Source: CAWDCV01 sp963728125
GTDB lineage: Bacteria; Actinomycetota; Actinomycetes; CAWDCV01
NCBI GenBank assembly: GCA_963728125.1
Contig: CAVSIZ010000001.1
Span: 310,001 to 374,000, forward strand
Direction of reading: 5' to 3'
DNA: 64,000 nt
The notes under the pieces are model-generated. The model had not been told where the DNA came from, did not search any database, and saw only the letters and a list, made by a program, of their open reading frames with translations. Below, piece after piece: positions 9,125 through 19,122 of this stretch. How positions within the stretch are numbered: position 1 is the first letter of the stretch; every line of letters starts with the position of its first letter. The translations under genes and the position numbers were made by a program.

Positions 9125-10077
9125 GTCCCGGTCAGGACGCGGGCCAGCAGCGTTGGATCGATGTTGCCGCCACTGATCACCGCAACAGTCGGGCCCTGCG
9201 CTCGCGCCGCACCGGACAGGATCGCGGCGACCGATACGGCACCACTCGGCTCGGCAACGAGGTGTGAGCGCAGCGCTATCCGACGCACAGCATCGAGGAT
9301 CTGCTCCTCGGTGACGGTGACGATGTCATCGACGTACTCCTGAATGTGTCGCCATGGGAGGGTGCCAACTGTCCGCACCCGCAGGCCGTCGGCGATCGTG
9401 CGCGCCGTGTCGTCCGGTGACCAGGCCACCCGCCGGCCCTGCCGGAACGACTCCGCGGCGTCGCCGGCGAGCTCCGGCTCGGCGCCGACCACGCGCGTCT
9501 GCGGCCGCAGCTGCTTGACCGCTGCCGCGACCCCCGAGATCAGGCCGCCGCCGCTGACCGGCACGACGACCGTCCCGACGTTCGGCAGGTCCTCGACGAT
9601 CTCCAGGCCAGCCGTCCCCTGGCCCGCGATCACGTCGCGGTCGTCGTACGGCGGCACCAGCACGTAGCCGTGCTCCGCCGCCAGCTTGTCGGCACGGCTC
9701 TCGCGTTCGGCCACGGGCACGAGCACGACCTCAGCACCCAGCGCGCGAGTCGCGTCGACCTTGATCGTCGCAGCGGACTCCGGCATGACGATGACGGCCT
9801 TCGTGCCGAACTCGCGCGCGGAGTAGGCCACCGCCTGCGCGTGGTTGCCGCTCGAGGGCGCGATGACACCGCGGCGGCGCTCCTCGTCGGACAGCGTCGC
9901 CATCTTGGCGTAGGCGCCGCGGATCTTGAACGCGCCGATCGGCTGGAGCGACTCGGCCTTGAGCCAGACGTCGCCCGCCCAGGGTGCGGGAATCAGCGGT
10001 GTCCGGATGGCGACCTGGGCGATGCGCTTGTGGGCCTCGCGCAGCTCGTCGAGCGTGACCAGGTGAACGTCTTCCAC
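9121..10077 (-). CDS. PLP-dependent threonine/serine dehydratase
   Basis: Fold-type II PLP enzyme, 318 residues. The Schiff-base lysine is in PIGAFKIRGA (about residue 51), the substrate loop is SSGNHAQ and the phosphate-binding glycine loop is SGGGLISG. There is no ACT domain, so it resembles catabolic threonine dehydratase, serine racemase or hydroxyaspartate dehydratase rather than feedback-controlled IlvA. The likely reaction is deamination of threonine or serine to a 2-oxo acid and ammonia. It starts at ATG 10077, nine bases after the Lrp-type regulator gene, and runs into the amidase gene by a GTGA overlap. Confidence 0.85.
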   Translation of the reverse strand: MEDVHLVTLDELREAHKRIAQVAIRTPLIPAPWAGDVWLKAESLQPIGAFKIRGAYAKMATLSDEERRRGVIAPSSGNHAQAVAYSAREFGTKAVIVMPESAATIKVDATRALGAEVVLVPVAERESRADKLAAEHGYVLVPPYDDRDVIAGQGTAGLEIVEDLPNVGTVVVPVSGGGLISGVAAAVKQLRPQTRVVGAEPELAGDAAESFRQGRRVAWSPDDTARTIADGLRVRTVGTLPWRHIQEYVDDIVTVTEEQILDAVRRIALRSHLVAEPSGAVSVAAILSGAARAQGPTVAVISGGNIDPTLLARVLTGT

Positions 10078-10086
10078 GGTGCGAGC

Positions 10087-10554
10087 TTAAGAGGGTAGCG
10101 GCGCCGCCCGACCTTCCCAGCGCGTCGACAGCACCACGGTCGTTCGGGTACGGGCGATGCCGCGAATCCGTCGCAACCGCCCGAGCGTGACTTCGAGTGC
10201 TACAACGTCGCCAACACGCACCTTGATCATGAACGCCTCGTCGCCGGCCACCGACCAGCAGTCCTCGATCGCATCGACATCGGCGAGCCGTCCGGCGACG
10301 TCGTCTTGCACAGCGTTGTCGGACAGGTAGATGCCGACCAGCGCGGTGACGTCGAGACCGACGGCGACCGGGTCGACGGCGGCGTGGTAGCCGCGCAGCG
10401 TGCCGCTCTCTTCCAGCCGGCGCACCCGGTCCTGGACGCTCGGGCCGGACAGACCGACCCGGCGACCCAGCTCGGCGTACGACGCCCGCGCCTCCGCGCG
10501 CAGCGCAGTGATCAGCTCGGTGTCGATACGATCCACGGGCACTCCCCGGATCAT
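10087..10554 (-). CDS. Lrp/AsnC-family transcriptional regulator
   Basis: 155 residues: an N-terminal helix-turn-helix (about residues 8-55, IDTELITALRAEARASYAELGRRVGLSGPSVQDRVRRLEESG in two halves) and a C-terminal RAM/AsnC ligand-binding domain. The family senses amino acids and forms octamers. It is first in a minus-strand operon with the dehydratase and amidase, so it probably controls them in response to their amino-acid substrate; this is inferred from position. An 84-base gap separates it from the divergent 44-residue ORF. Confidence 0.88.
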   Translation of the reverse strand: MIRGVPVDRIDTELITALRAEARASYAELGRRVGLSGPSVQDRVRRLEESGTLRGYHAAVDPVAVGLDVTALVGIYLSDNAVQDDVAGRLADVDAIEDCWSVAGDEAFMIKVRVGDVVALEVTLGRLRRIRGIARTRTTVVLSTRWEGRAAPLPS

Positions 10555-10638
10555 CGGCCGTTGACGCTCTCGGGCATAGATTCAAAGGTGAAAGCGTTAC
10601 CGTAGCGTACAGATCGAAGACCAGTAGGAGAGAGTGTC

Positions 10639-10773
10639 ATGCACTACACCATCGAGGTCGCCCGCGCCTACATGCGCGACATGCAGCGGGAGGCCGAACT
10701 CGCGCGAGGCAGCCACGGGCTGCCGACCACCGCGCGACTGCGTGCCTACGTCGCACGCCGGCGCAGCCACTGA
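10639..10773 (+). CDS. 44-residue basic small protein, unknown
   Basis: ATG at 10639 preceded by AGGAG about ten bases upstream (CCAGTAGGAGAGAGTGTC), an unusually good ribosome binding site for such a short frame. The product begins MHYTIEVARAYMRDMQREAE and ends ARLRAYVARRRSH; it is rich in Arg and Ala, probably one or two amphipathic helices, with no membrane segment or cysteine. I recognise no family. It is divergent from the Lrp-type gene and followed by a strong hairpin at 10785-10814, so it looks like a single-gene transcript. Confidence 0.55.
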   Translation: MHYTIEVARAYMRDMQREAELARGSHGLPTTARLRAYVARRRSH

Positions 10774-10784
10774 GTCGACGGTGT

Positions 10785-10814
10785 CGGCTTCAACACGAAC
10801 GCGTGTTGGAGCCG
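10785..10814 (+). terminator. Hairpin terminator after the 44-residue ORF
   Basis: Arms CGGCTTCAACAC and GTGTTGGAGCCG pair over 12 positions (one G-T) around a 6-base loop, 12 bases after the stop of the small ORF. There is no T-tract, which is common in high-GC actinomycetes. The next gene starts 27 bases later. Confidence 0.5.
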
Positions 10815-10840
10815 GCGCCGCACCGACCTAGGCTGCGTGC

Positions 10841-11320
10841 GTGTCGCGCGTTCTTCCGGTGCTGATCGCCCTCGTTCTCACCGTGTGGGCAGTCATCGAT
10901 TGCGTCCAGACGCCGAGCAGCGAAGCTCGCATCCTGCCCAAGCCCCTCTGGCTCGTCTGCATCGTTCTCCTGCCGTTCGTCGGCGCCGCAGGGTGGCTCT
11001 TCCTCGGCCGGACGCGATCCTTCGGCATTGGCGGCGCAAACGGATCCGGCGCCGCGGGGGGAGCGGTCAAGCGCAAGCCGAAACCGCAACCCATCGCCCC
11101 GGACGACGACCCCGACTTCCTGCGCAGCCTGGATACCGGCAACGCCGAGCATGAACGTCTGCTGCGCAACTGGGAGGAAGACCTCAAGCGCCGCGAGGGC
11201 GATCTACGCGGTGGCGACACGCCAGCCGACGGCAATCCCAACGGGGAAACCGAGTCGCGTTCGGAGGACGAGCGCCGGCGTGACGACGACCCGCCACCCG
11301 CCGAAGAACCCGCCCGCTAG
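10841..11320 (+). CDS. PLDc_N-domain membrane protein
   Basis: 159 residues. Two N-terminal helices with the PLDc_N pattern (VLTVWAVIDCVQTPSSEARILPK, then LWLVCIVLLPFVGAAGWLFLGR) as found at the N-terminus of cardiolipin synthases, but without the phospholipase D HKD domains. The rest is a charged, disordered cytoplasmic tail containing DDDPDFLRSLDTGNAEHERLLRNWEEDLKRRE split by linkers, a pattern typical of actinobacterial stand-alone PLDc_N proteins. Function unknown. The start is a GTG at 10841. It converges with ccsB across 140 bases that hold a weak inverted repeat (GTGATGC at 11372 with GCATCAC at 11414). Confidence 0.7.
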   Translation: MSRVLPVLIALVLTVWAVIDCVQTPSSEARILPKPLWLVCIVLLPFVGAAGWLFLGRTRSFGIGGANGSGAAGGAVKRKPKPQPIAPDDDPDFLRSLDTGNAEHERLLRNWEEDLKRREGDLRGGDTPADGNPNGETESRSEDERRRDDDPPPAEEPAR

Positions 11321-11460
11321 ACCCTGGTCATCCAGCGCGTTCCAGCAGCGCCGCGACCCACGGCACCTCGTGTGATGCAAATACGCGCGCCGCGCCGGGC
11401 ATTTTCCGTGTCTGGCATCACCCGATCATGAAGTGCCGCAGCTTCACGACGACGATGGCC

Positions 11461-12402
11461 TCAAACGCCGCCGTAGGAGTGCAGGCCGCTGAACAAGATG
11501 TTGACGCCGAAGTAGTTGAACAGGAACGCCGCGTATCCGACCAGCGCGATCACGGCGGCACGCCGACCGCGCCAACCTCCGGTCGAGCGAGCGTGCAGGT
11601 ACGCCGCGTAGATCGTCCAGGTGATGAACGACCACGTCTCCTTGGGATCCCATCCCCAGTACCGCCCCCAGGCGCTCTCCGCCCAGATCGCGCCGGCGAT
11701 GACCGCGAACGTGAACAGCGGGAAGGCGAAGGCGTGGACCCGGTAGGTCACGCGATCCAGCGCGGTCGCATCAGGCAGTCGGCGTGTCACCGCTCCCAAC
11801 GAGCCGCGCTGCTGGTCGCGCAACCGCCACAGGTACAGCGCGGCCAGCACCGCCCCGACCGTGAAGATCGCAAACGACAGCACCATCACCGACACGTGGA
11901 TGATCAGCCAGTACGACCGCAGGGCCGGCACCAGCGCCGCAGCGTCGGTGTAGAGGACCGTCACGGCGAGACCGAGCGTCAGCACGACCGGCGCCAGCAC
12001 GAAGAGCCCGGCGTAGCGCACGTCCTGCCGAGTCAGCAGCACCAGGAACACCCCGGTGACCATCAGCGCCGCGACCGAGGAGAACTCGTACATGTTTCCC
12101 CACGGCACTCGTTGCGCCGCAAGGCCGCGCGCCACCAGCGCGACGAGCTGCAAGCCAAAACCGAGCATGGTCAGCGCCACTGCACTTCGGCCCAGCCGGG
12201 CAGCATCCCAGCGCGGCGATGGACGGCTGTCGTCGACCGACGCCGCCCCTGCCCCCACCGGCACAGCGGCTGCGGTACGCGCAACGACGCCCCGCTCGCC
12301 GAACGCGAGTTCGGCGGCGTAGAGCACCATGGCAACGACGTAGACGGCGATCGCGGCGTACGTCAGGTTGTTGCTCAGCTGGGCGAGGCCCTCGTTGACC
12401 AC
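11461..12402 (-). CDS. ccsB: Cytochrome c assembly protein CcsB (ResC)
   Basis: Heme-handling half of the system II cytochrome c synthase. The 313-residue membrane protein carries the tryptophan-rich WWD-type motif GRYWGWDPKETWSFITW near residue 245 and conserved histidines flanking it (IIHVSVMV and the YRVHAFAFP segment). The frame is open to 12654, but GTG 12402 is chosen because AAGGAGGGCGC lies directly upstream. It overlaps the 3' end of resB by 28 bases, so both halves of the synthase come from one message, in the order resA-ccdA-resB-ccsB. Confidence 0.93.
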   Translation of the reverse strand: MVNEGLAQLSNNLTYAAIAVYVVAMVLYAAELAFGERGVVARTAAAVPVGAGAASVDDSRPSPRWDAARLGRSAVALTMLGFGLQLVALVARGLAAQRVPWGNMYEFSSVAALMVTGVFLVLLTRQDVRYAGLFVLAPVVLTLGLAVTVLYTDAAALVPALRSYWLIIHVSVMVLSFAIFTVGAVLAALYLWRLRDQQRGSLGAVTRRLPDATALDRVTYRVHAFAFPLFTFAVIAGAIWAESAWGRYWGWDPKETWSFITWTIYAAYLHARSTGGWRGRRAAVIALVGYAAFLFNYFGVNILFSGLHSYGGV

Positions 12403-14006
12403 GCGCCCTCCTTGTCGCCTTCGACGCCGCCCATCTCCCGGGTCAGCTGCGCGAACTCTTCGGCGAAGCCACGCCCCTCGCCCCGGGCCAGTCCGCCGAC
12501 CTCGACCACCGTACGCGGTCCGTCCGGCGTCACGCGCGCCCATACCCGCCGCCGGCGTACGCCCAGGGAGAGCATCACGCCGACGATGGCGACGATCGCG
12601 CTCGCCAACGCCAGCCCCTTGCCGGGGTCGTGCGCGACCTGGAATGCGCCCCACTCGGCGTAGCCGTCAAAGGTGATCGAGCCGGCGCCGTCCGGCAGCT
12701 CCGCGCTCTGCCCCTCTTGCAATGCGACCCGCCACGGCTCCTCCGGATCGGCGGGATTCCTGAACTGAGTCAGGTCATCTGTGTCGATCGAGAACACCGA
12801 CCGCGGCTCGCCGCTGTCGAGCCCGAGATCCCCCGAGTAGGCGGTCATCCACAGCTGCGGATTGCGCGCAGCCGGGAAGACGGAGATCGGACCGAGCTCT
12901 GGGTCGAGGACGCCGGTGGGAAGAAAGAGCCCCTCGAAGGCGATCTGCTCCGGTTGCCCGTCTGGCGCCTTGATGACGCCAACCGAACCGAGATTGACGC
13001 GATCGCGCGGCAGGAACGGCACCGCTCCCTGTACGACGATGGTGCCCTCGCCGTCGCGGACGGTCACGCGCGGCGCGTATCCGTGGTTGAGCAGGAACAC
13101 CTTCGTGCCGTCGATGGCAAGCGGGGAATTCACCCGGATGTCGTACGCCTCCGGGTCGTCCGCCGGCGTCCGCTGGAACGTCACCGATGCCTCGTAGTCG
13201 CGCGGTGCACCCTGCTGATCGCCGGGCGTCTCCTCGTAGCGCGCGGTGAAGTCGTCCAGGGTGAACGAGAACGGCAGCAACTCACCGCTGTCGACGAGCC
13301 GACCTGGCGTGAAGTCGTCGTAACGGGTCAGCGTGTTCGCGAAGCCCTCCCCCTCCACCACGATGGCGTTGCCGCGATAGCCGAACAGCGAGCCCATGGC
13401 GAGCGCCACGAGCAGCACCAGCAATGACACGTGGAACGCGAGGTTCCCGGTCTCGCGCAGGTATCCCTTCTCCGCCCGCACCGTGTCGCCCTCCACGACC
13501 ACGCGGAACCGACGCCGTCGCAGCACATCCGCCACACGCTGCAGCGCATCATCATCATCGGCTTCCCACCGTGCCCCATGCGGCAACCGGGAGAGGTTGC
13601 GCGGCGCTGATGGAGGCTTGGCACGCAGCGCTCGGGCGTAATGCCAGGAGCGCGGTACGACGCACCCGGTGAGCGACGTCATGAGCAGTAGGTAGATCGC
13701 CGCGAACCAGGGCGCAGCAAACACGTCGAACAGCGAAAGTGAATCCAGGATCGGTGAGAGCGTCGGGTGGTCTTGGAAGAAGTCGTTGACAGCAACCGGA
13801 TCGATGCCGCGCTGCGGCAGCACCGAACCCGGGATCGCCGCGAGAGCAACGAGAAGCAGCAACACCAGCGCAGTCCGCATGGAGGTGAGCAGGCGCCATC
13901 CCCAGCGCAGCATTCCGACGACACCGAGCGTCGGCGGTTTCACCGGCTCCGGGACAGTTGCATCGAAAGAGGTGGCGCTGTCTGGCGCGCTCTGGGTCGT
14001 CGTCAT
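12375..14006 (-). CDS. resB: Cytochrome c biogenesis protein ResB
   Basis: Other half of the system II synthase, guiding heme and apocytochrome. 543 residues: an N-terminal cytoplasmic tail, membrane helices near residues 43-60, 98-115 and 185-205 (with the ETGNLAFHVSLLVLLVALAMG histidine helix), a large extracytoplasmic domain, and a last helix near residue 485. This is the ResB/Ccs1 plan. ATG 14006 shares a base with the ccdA stop (TGATG). Redox-responsive control is plausible but not visible in the sequence. Confidence 0.93.
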   Translation of the reverse strand: MTTTQSAPDSATSFDATVPEPVKPPTLGVVGMLRWGWRLLTSMRTALVLLLLVALAAIPGSVLPQRGIDPVAVNDFFQDHPTLSPILDSLSLFDVFAAPWFAAIYLLLMTSLTGCVVPRSWHYARALRAKPPSAPRNLSRLPHGARWEADDDDALQRVADVLRRRRFRVVVEGDTVRAEKGYLRETGNLAFHVSLLVLLVALAMGSLFGYRGNAIVVEGEGFANTLTRYDDFTPGRLVDSGELLPFSFTLDDFTARYEETPGDQQGAPRDYEASVTFQRTPADDPEAYDIRVNSPLAIDGTKVFLLNHGYAPRVTVRDGEGTIVVQGAVPFLPRDRVNLGSVGVIKAPDGQPEQIAFEGLFLPTGVLDPELGPISVFPAARNPQLWMTAYSGDLGLDSGEPRSVFSIDTDDLTQFRNPADPEEPWRVALQEGQSAELPDGAGSITFDGYAEWGAFQVAHDPGKGLALASAIVAIVGVMLSLGVRRRRVWARVTPDGPRTVVEVGGLARGEGRGFAEEFAQLTREMGGVEGDKEGAWSTRASPS

Positions 14007-14758
14007 CAGACGGCCGTACCGAACCGTGCCGACCAGCCGCGCAGATCGGTCATCAACGCATCCCATGCGCCGGTGAGGAGAAGAAGTCCGATCAGGACGA
14101 GCATGCCGCCACCGATACGCATCACCCACACGTAATGCTGCTTTACCCAGCCGAACGTGCCCATGGCGTACCGGAACGCAACTGCCGCGAGCACGAACGG
14201 GATGCCGAGCCCAAGGCAGTACGCCGCACTCAGCAGCGCTCCGCGAACCGCGCTGGCCTGGTCGACAGCCAAGGTCAGGATCGTGCCGAGCGTCGGCCCG
14301 ATACACGGCACCCACCCGATCGCGAACAGCACGCCGAGCAGCGGAGCGCCGACGATGCCCACGGTCGGCGCGTGGGAGATGCGCCACTCACGTTGCAGCC
14401 CTGGCACGTATCCCATGAACACCAAGCCGAGGACGATCGTCACCACGCCGAGGATGCGGGTGATCCATTCCTGCTGCTGCAGCAGCAGGGTTCCCAGCTC
14501 GCCGAAGAGCACGCCGTACGACACGAAGACGACGGTGAAGCCGAGCACGAACAGCACGGTGCCGAGCAGCATCCGTCCGCGCTTGGCCGCCCCGAGGTCA
14601 GCGCCGGCCAGCCCGGTGACGTACGAGAGGTAGCCCGGAACAAGCGGCAGGATGCATGGGGAGAGAAACGAGACCAGGCCGGCGATGACCGCGACGGCAA
14701 GGGCCAGCAGCAACGACCCATTCAGCACGGTGTTGCTGAAGCTGTCGCCGATGCTCAT
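14006..14758 (-). CDS. ccdA: Thiol-disulfide transporter CcdA
   Basis: Carries reducing equivalents from cytoplasmic thioredoxin across the membrane to ResA. The 250-residue protein has six helices and the two redox-active cysteines in their family motifs: SPCILPLVPGYLSY in helix 1 and GWVPCIGPTLG in helix 4. The start overlaps the resA stop in an ATGA. Position between resA and resB is the standard cytochrome c maturation order in actinobacteria. Confidence 0.95.
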   Translation of the reverse strand: MSIGDSFSNTVLNGSLLLALAVAVIAGLVSFLSPCILPLVPGYLSYVTGLAGADLGAAKRGRMLLGTVLFVLGFTVVFVSYGVLFGELGTLLLQQQEWITRILGVVTIVLGLVFMGYVPGLQREWRISHAPTVGIVGAPLLGVLFAIGWVPCIGPTLGTILTLAVDQASAVRGALLSAAYCLGLGIPFVLAAVAFRYAMGTFGWVKQHYVWVMRIGGGMLVLIGLLLLTGAWDALMTDLRGWSARFGTAV

Positions 14759-15351
14759 GGCGCCGGCTCGGCGAGCACCGACGTGATCATGTCGCGCAGC
14801 TTGGCGACCGTGACCTCACCGGAGTAGACAGCGGCGACCCGACCACTGCGATCGAGCACCAGCGTGCTCGGGATGGCGGCTGGGCTGATGGCGCCGGTGA
14901 ACGCGAGCAGCTTCACTCCGCTGCTGTCGACCACGCTGGGGTAGGTGATGTCGAAGTTGCGCTCGAATGCGAGCGCTGTCGCTTCGCCGTCGCGGGTGTT
15001 GATGCCGACGAACTGCACGCCCTGCGACGCGAAGTCGCGCCACGCCTGCTCGAGCGTCGGCGCCTCCGCTCGGCACGGCGGGCACCACGATCCCCAGACG
15101 TTCAGGACCACGACCTTGCCGCGATGCTCGGCGATGTCGAAGCTGCCGCCGTCGAGCAGCGTGCCCTGAAGCTCCGGGGCGGCCTGGCGGTCATCGATGG
15201 CGATCGTGCGCAGCTGATTGGCGCCAGCGATGTAGCGGCTCTCGTTGCGCGCCACGTCGTCGACCGGGTCACCTGCGCCCGAACCGCCACACGCGGCGAG
15301 CGAGAGCAGTGCGGCAGCGATCAACGCCGTCCTGCGCACCGATGCGGTCAT
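14755..15351 (-). CDS. resA: Thiol-disulfide oxidoreductase ResA/TlpA, lipoprotein
   Basis: Keeps the CXXCH heme-binding cysteines of apocytochromes reduced outside the membrane. The 198-residue protein begins with a lipoprotein signal peptide ending LSLAAC (Cys21) and has a thioredoxin fold with WGSWCPPCRAE as active site and the cis-proline in AAIPSTLVLD. ATG 15351 overlaps the stop of the histidine phosphatase gene (ATGA), tying it to that gene; frames further upstream are not needed. CcdA, encoded next, is its electron donor. Confidence 0.93.
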   Translation of the reverse strand: MTASVRRTALIAAALLSLAACGGSGAGDPVDDVARNESRYIAGANQLRTIAIDDRQAAPELQGTLLDGGSFDIAEHRGKVVVLNVWGSWCPPCRAEAPTLEQAWRDFASQGVQFVGINTRDGEATALAFERNFDITYPSVVDSSGVKLLAFTGAISPAAIPSTLVLDRSGRVAAVYSGEVTVAKLRDMITSVLAEPAP

Positions 15352-15998
15352 GCTCCGGCAGAGAATCCGGTGCCGCCAGGCAGGAGCTCGCGCGCGGGCT
15401 CGCTGTACGAGACAGCCACGATGCGGTCGTCCACCCAGTCGAACGACGTGAGGCTCGCCAGCGAGCATTGCCGGCGGCGGGGGTCGTGCCACAGCCGCCG
15501 CCCCTCGGCTGCACTGCGGACCGTCCAGATCGGCAGCTGGTGACTGACGCACACGGCTTCGTGCCCGAGCGCGCGGTCGCGCGCGCTGCGCATCGCCGCG
15601 TTCATGCGGGACACCAGGTGGACGTACGGCTCACCCCAGGACGGGCGGATGGGGTTGCGTAGATGCCGCCATGACGCCGGGCGGCGCAGCGACCCGTCGC
15701 CCACACCGAACGTCCGTCCCTCGAACACGTTCTCAGCTTCCGTCAACCGCTCGTCCAGGTGCACCTCGAGACCGAGCGCCTCGGCGATCGGCTCCGCCGT
15801 CTCGCGGGCCCGTTCGAGCGGTGACGAGACGATCGCGCGCACGTCGCGCGTAGAGAGCTCGGCAGCGACTTTCTCCGCCATGGCGCGACCACGCTCCGAC
15901 AGGTGGTAGCCGGCGAGCCGCCCGTACATGATCCCCGTGGGGTTGTGCACCTCGCCGTGGCGCAGCAGGTGAACCACTGTCGCGGGGGATTCGGGCAC
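15348..15998 (-). CDS. Histidine phosphatase family protein
   Basis: 216 residues of the phosphoglycerate-mutase-like superfamily: catalytic LLRHGEVHNP near residue 12, SSPLERARETAEPIAEALG, the acidic TEAENVFEG where the proton donor lies, and the second catalytic histidine in VCVSHQLPI. The substrate cannot be deduced. Its fixed place between hemL and resA in this and related genomes suggests a shared transcript rather than a heme role. GTG start at 15998; the stop overlaps the resA start. Confidence 0.85.
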   Translation of the reverse strand: MPESPATVVHLLRHGEVHNPTGIMYGRLAGYHLSERGRAMAEKVAAELSTRDVRAIVSSPLERARETAEPIAEALGLEVHLDERLTEAENVFEGRTFGVGDGSLRRPASWRHLRNPIRPSWGEPYVHLVSRMNAAMRSARDRALGHEAVCVSHQLPIWTVRSAAEGRRLWHDPRRRQCSLASLTSFDWVDDRIVAVSYSEPARELLPGGTGFSAGA

Positions 15999-16022
15999 GT
16001 CAGCAGCGTAACGCGGCGACTC

Positions 16023-17332
16023 CTAGGCCTCGGCCTGAGCAGCGGCGCGCGCGGCGTGAGGCAGCGCCTCGACAATCGTCTCGAGCGCGGCGTCGTCGTG
16101 GGCGGCCGACACGAACCAGGCTTCGTACGCCGAGGGCGGCAGGTAGACGCCGTACGACAGCATCGCGTGGAAGAAGGCCGCGTAGCGGAACGCTTCCTGG
16201 CGCCGAGCTGCGTCGTAGTCGTCGACCTGCTCGTCGGTGAAGAAGACGGAGAACAGGTTGCCGGCGCTCTGCAGTCGGTGCGTCGACGCCTTCGAGCGCG
16301 AGGGCGTCGGACACCAGTCGCCCGATCTCGGCCGCCACCCGGTCGAGGTGCGCATAGACGTCATCCGTACACGCGGTCAGCGTCGCGAGCCCGGCGGCGG
16401 TCGCGATCGGGTTCCCGGACAGGGTGCCCGCCTGATAGACCGGGTCCGGCGGGTGCCAGCCGCTGCATGACGTCCGCGCGACCACCGAACGCCGCCGTCG
16501 GCAGGCCGCCGCCCATCACCTTGCCGAACGTCATGAGGTCGGGCGTCACGGCCTCGATTCCGTACCAGCCTGACCGGCTCACGCGAAAGCCAGTCATCAC
16601 CTCGTCGGACACGAACAGCGCGCCGTGCTCGCGGCTCAGCTCGGCGAGGCCAACGTTGAAGCCGTCGCGCGGCGGGACGACGCCCATGTTCGCGGCCGCG
16701 GCTTCGGTGATGACGCACGCGATGTCGTCGCCGTACGACTGGAAGGTCTTCTCGACAGCGTCGAGATCGTTGTACGGCAGCACGATGGTGTCGCTCGCGG
16801 ATGCGCCGGTGACGCCGGGAGTGTCCGGCAGCGCGAGGGTGGCGACCCCGGATCCTGCGCTGGTGAGCAGCGCGTCGACGTGGCCGTGGTAGCAGCCGGC
16901 GAACTTGATCACCTTGCTGCGACCGGTGTAGCCGCGGGCGAGCCGGATCGCGGACATCGTGGCCTCAGTGCCGGAGTTGACGAGGCGGACCTGTTCCACC
17001 GGCTCGACGCGGTCGACGATCTCGGCGGCGAGGGCAACCTCACCCTCCGTCGGGGTGCCGAAGGAGGTCCCCTTGCGTACGGCTTGCTGAACCGCTTCGA
17101 CGACCGCCGGGTGGGCGTGGCCCAGGATCATCGGCCCCCATGAGCAAACCAGGTCGACGTACCGCCGTCCGTCCGCGTCGACGAGGTACGCGCCTTGCCC
17201 GCTGGCCATGAACCGCGGCGTGCCACCCACCGCGCGGAAGGCGCGGACGGGCGAGTTCACCCCGCCGGGGGTGACGCGCTGCGCCTGCGCGAACAGCGCT
17301 TCGGAGTGGGGCGCCTCGTCGGGGTAGGGCAT
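16023..17332 (-). pseudogene. hemL: Glutamate-1-semialdehyde 2,1-aminomutase HemL, two frame breaks (probable sequence errors)
   Basis: PLP enzyme converting glutamate-1-semialdehyde to 5-aminolevulinate. ATG 17332 follows GGGAGGATGGCGAG. The first frame reads to VMQRLAPAGP with full PLP motifs (GCYHGHVDA, SDEVMTGFR, catalytic lysine in LMTFGKVMGGGLP), then breaks near 16443; VYQAGTLSGNPIATAAG continues in a second frame and breaks near 16281; HRLQSAGNLFSVFFTDEQ to the stop is in a third. Removing one C (extra in GGACCCGG) and one G (extra in GACGCAC, plus-strand c16281) restores a normal 435-residue HemL. The organism depends on the C5 pathway (hemA is present), so a dead hemL is unlikely and errors are the simplest reading; a true pseudogene with a second copy elsewhere cannot be excluded. 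Confidence 0.88.
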
Positions 17333-17403
17333 CTCGCCATCCTCCCAGGGGCAACTTCGGTCAACCGCTTGCGTGGTCGTGATCGACGGGTGACGGTAGG
17401 TAC

Positions 17404-18585
<1,182 letters not shown>

Positions 18586-18589
<4 letters not shown>

Positions 18590-19122
18590 TCGGGCGTCTG
18601 CACCATGTGGTGATCGACTGCCCGGATCCGGCGGCACTCGCCGGCTTCTACTCCGAGCTCCTCGGCCTGCCGATCACATTCACATCAGCAGACTGGGTGG
18701 TGATCGCGCGCAACGACACGACCTCGGGCATCGCGTTCCAGCTCGCGCCCGATCACGAACCCCCTCAGTGGCCCGATCCGCACCACCCGCAGCAGTTTCA
18801 CCTCGACGTCATGGTCGACGACGTTGAAGCGGCCGAGCCGCAGGTGCTTGCGCTGGGCGGACGTCGACTGCCGAGCAAGGACGACTCGCACGTCTACGCG
18901 GACCCGGCCGGGCACCCGTTCTGCCTCATCCCACGGCCGGGCTGGGCCGACCCAATCGCCATGACCAGCCTTCTGGTTCCTTCTGTACGCGACACGCCGA
19001 GGAACCCCGAGCACACGGAACCAGCCAATGAAAGCCAGGCCGCAGACTCAGCGGGACAGGCGCTGAGCCACTTCGGTCGCCCAATAGGTGAGCACGATGT
19101 CGGCGCCCGCGCGCCGAACTGA
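18586..19122 (+). CDS. VOC/glyoxalase-like domain protein
   Basis: 178 residues. The first 125 or so form one vicinal-oxygen-chelate domain: IGRLHHVVIDCPDPAALAGFYSELLGLP, HLDVMVDDVEAAEPQVLALGG, and the closing DPAGHPFCLIPRPGW. Such stand-alone domains act in metal-dependent lyase, dioxygenase or resistance roles; the substrate is unknown. The ATG overlaps the preceding stop (ATGA). The last 50 residues are low-complexity and overlap hemB by 75 bases, which is odd: a shift into the next frame near 18947 would end the protein at 18964, the usual length for the family. Confidence 0.75.

Noticed and set aside
11321..11460. tRNA or terminator between the PLDc_N gene and ccsB
   Set aside because: No cloverleaf; only a weak 7-bp inverted repeat with a long loop, too poor for a terminator call.
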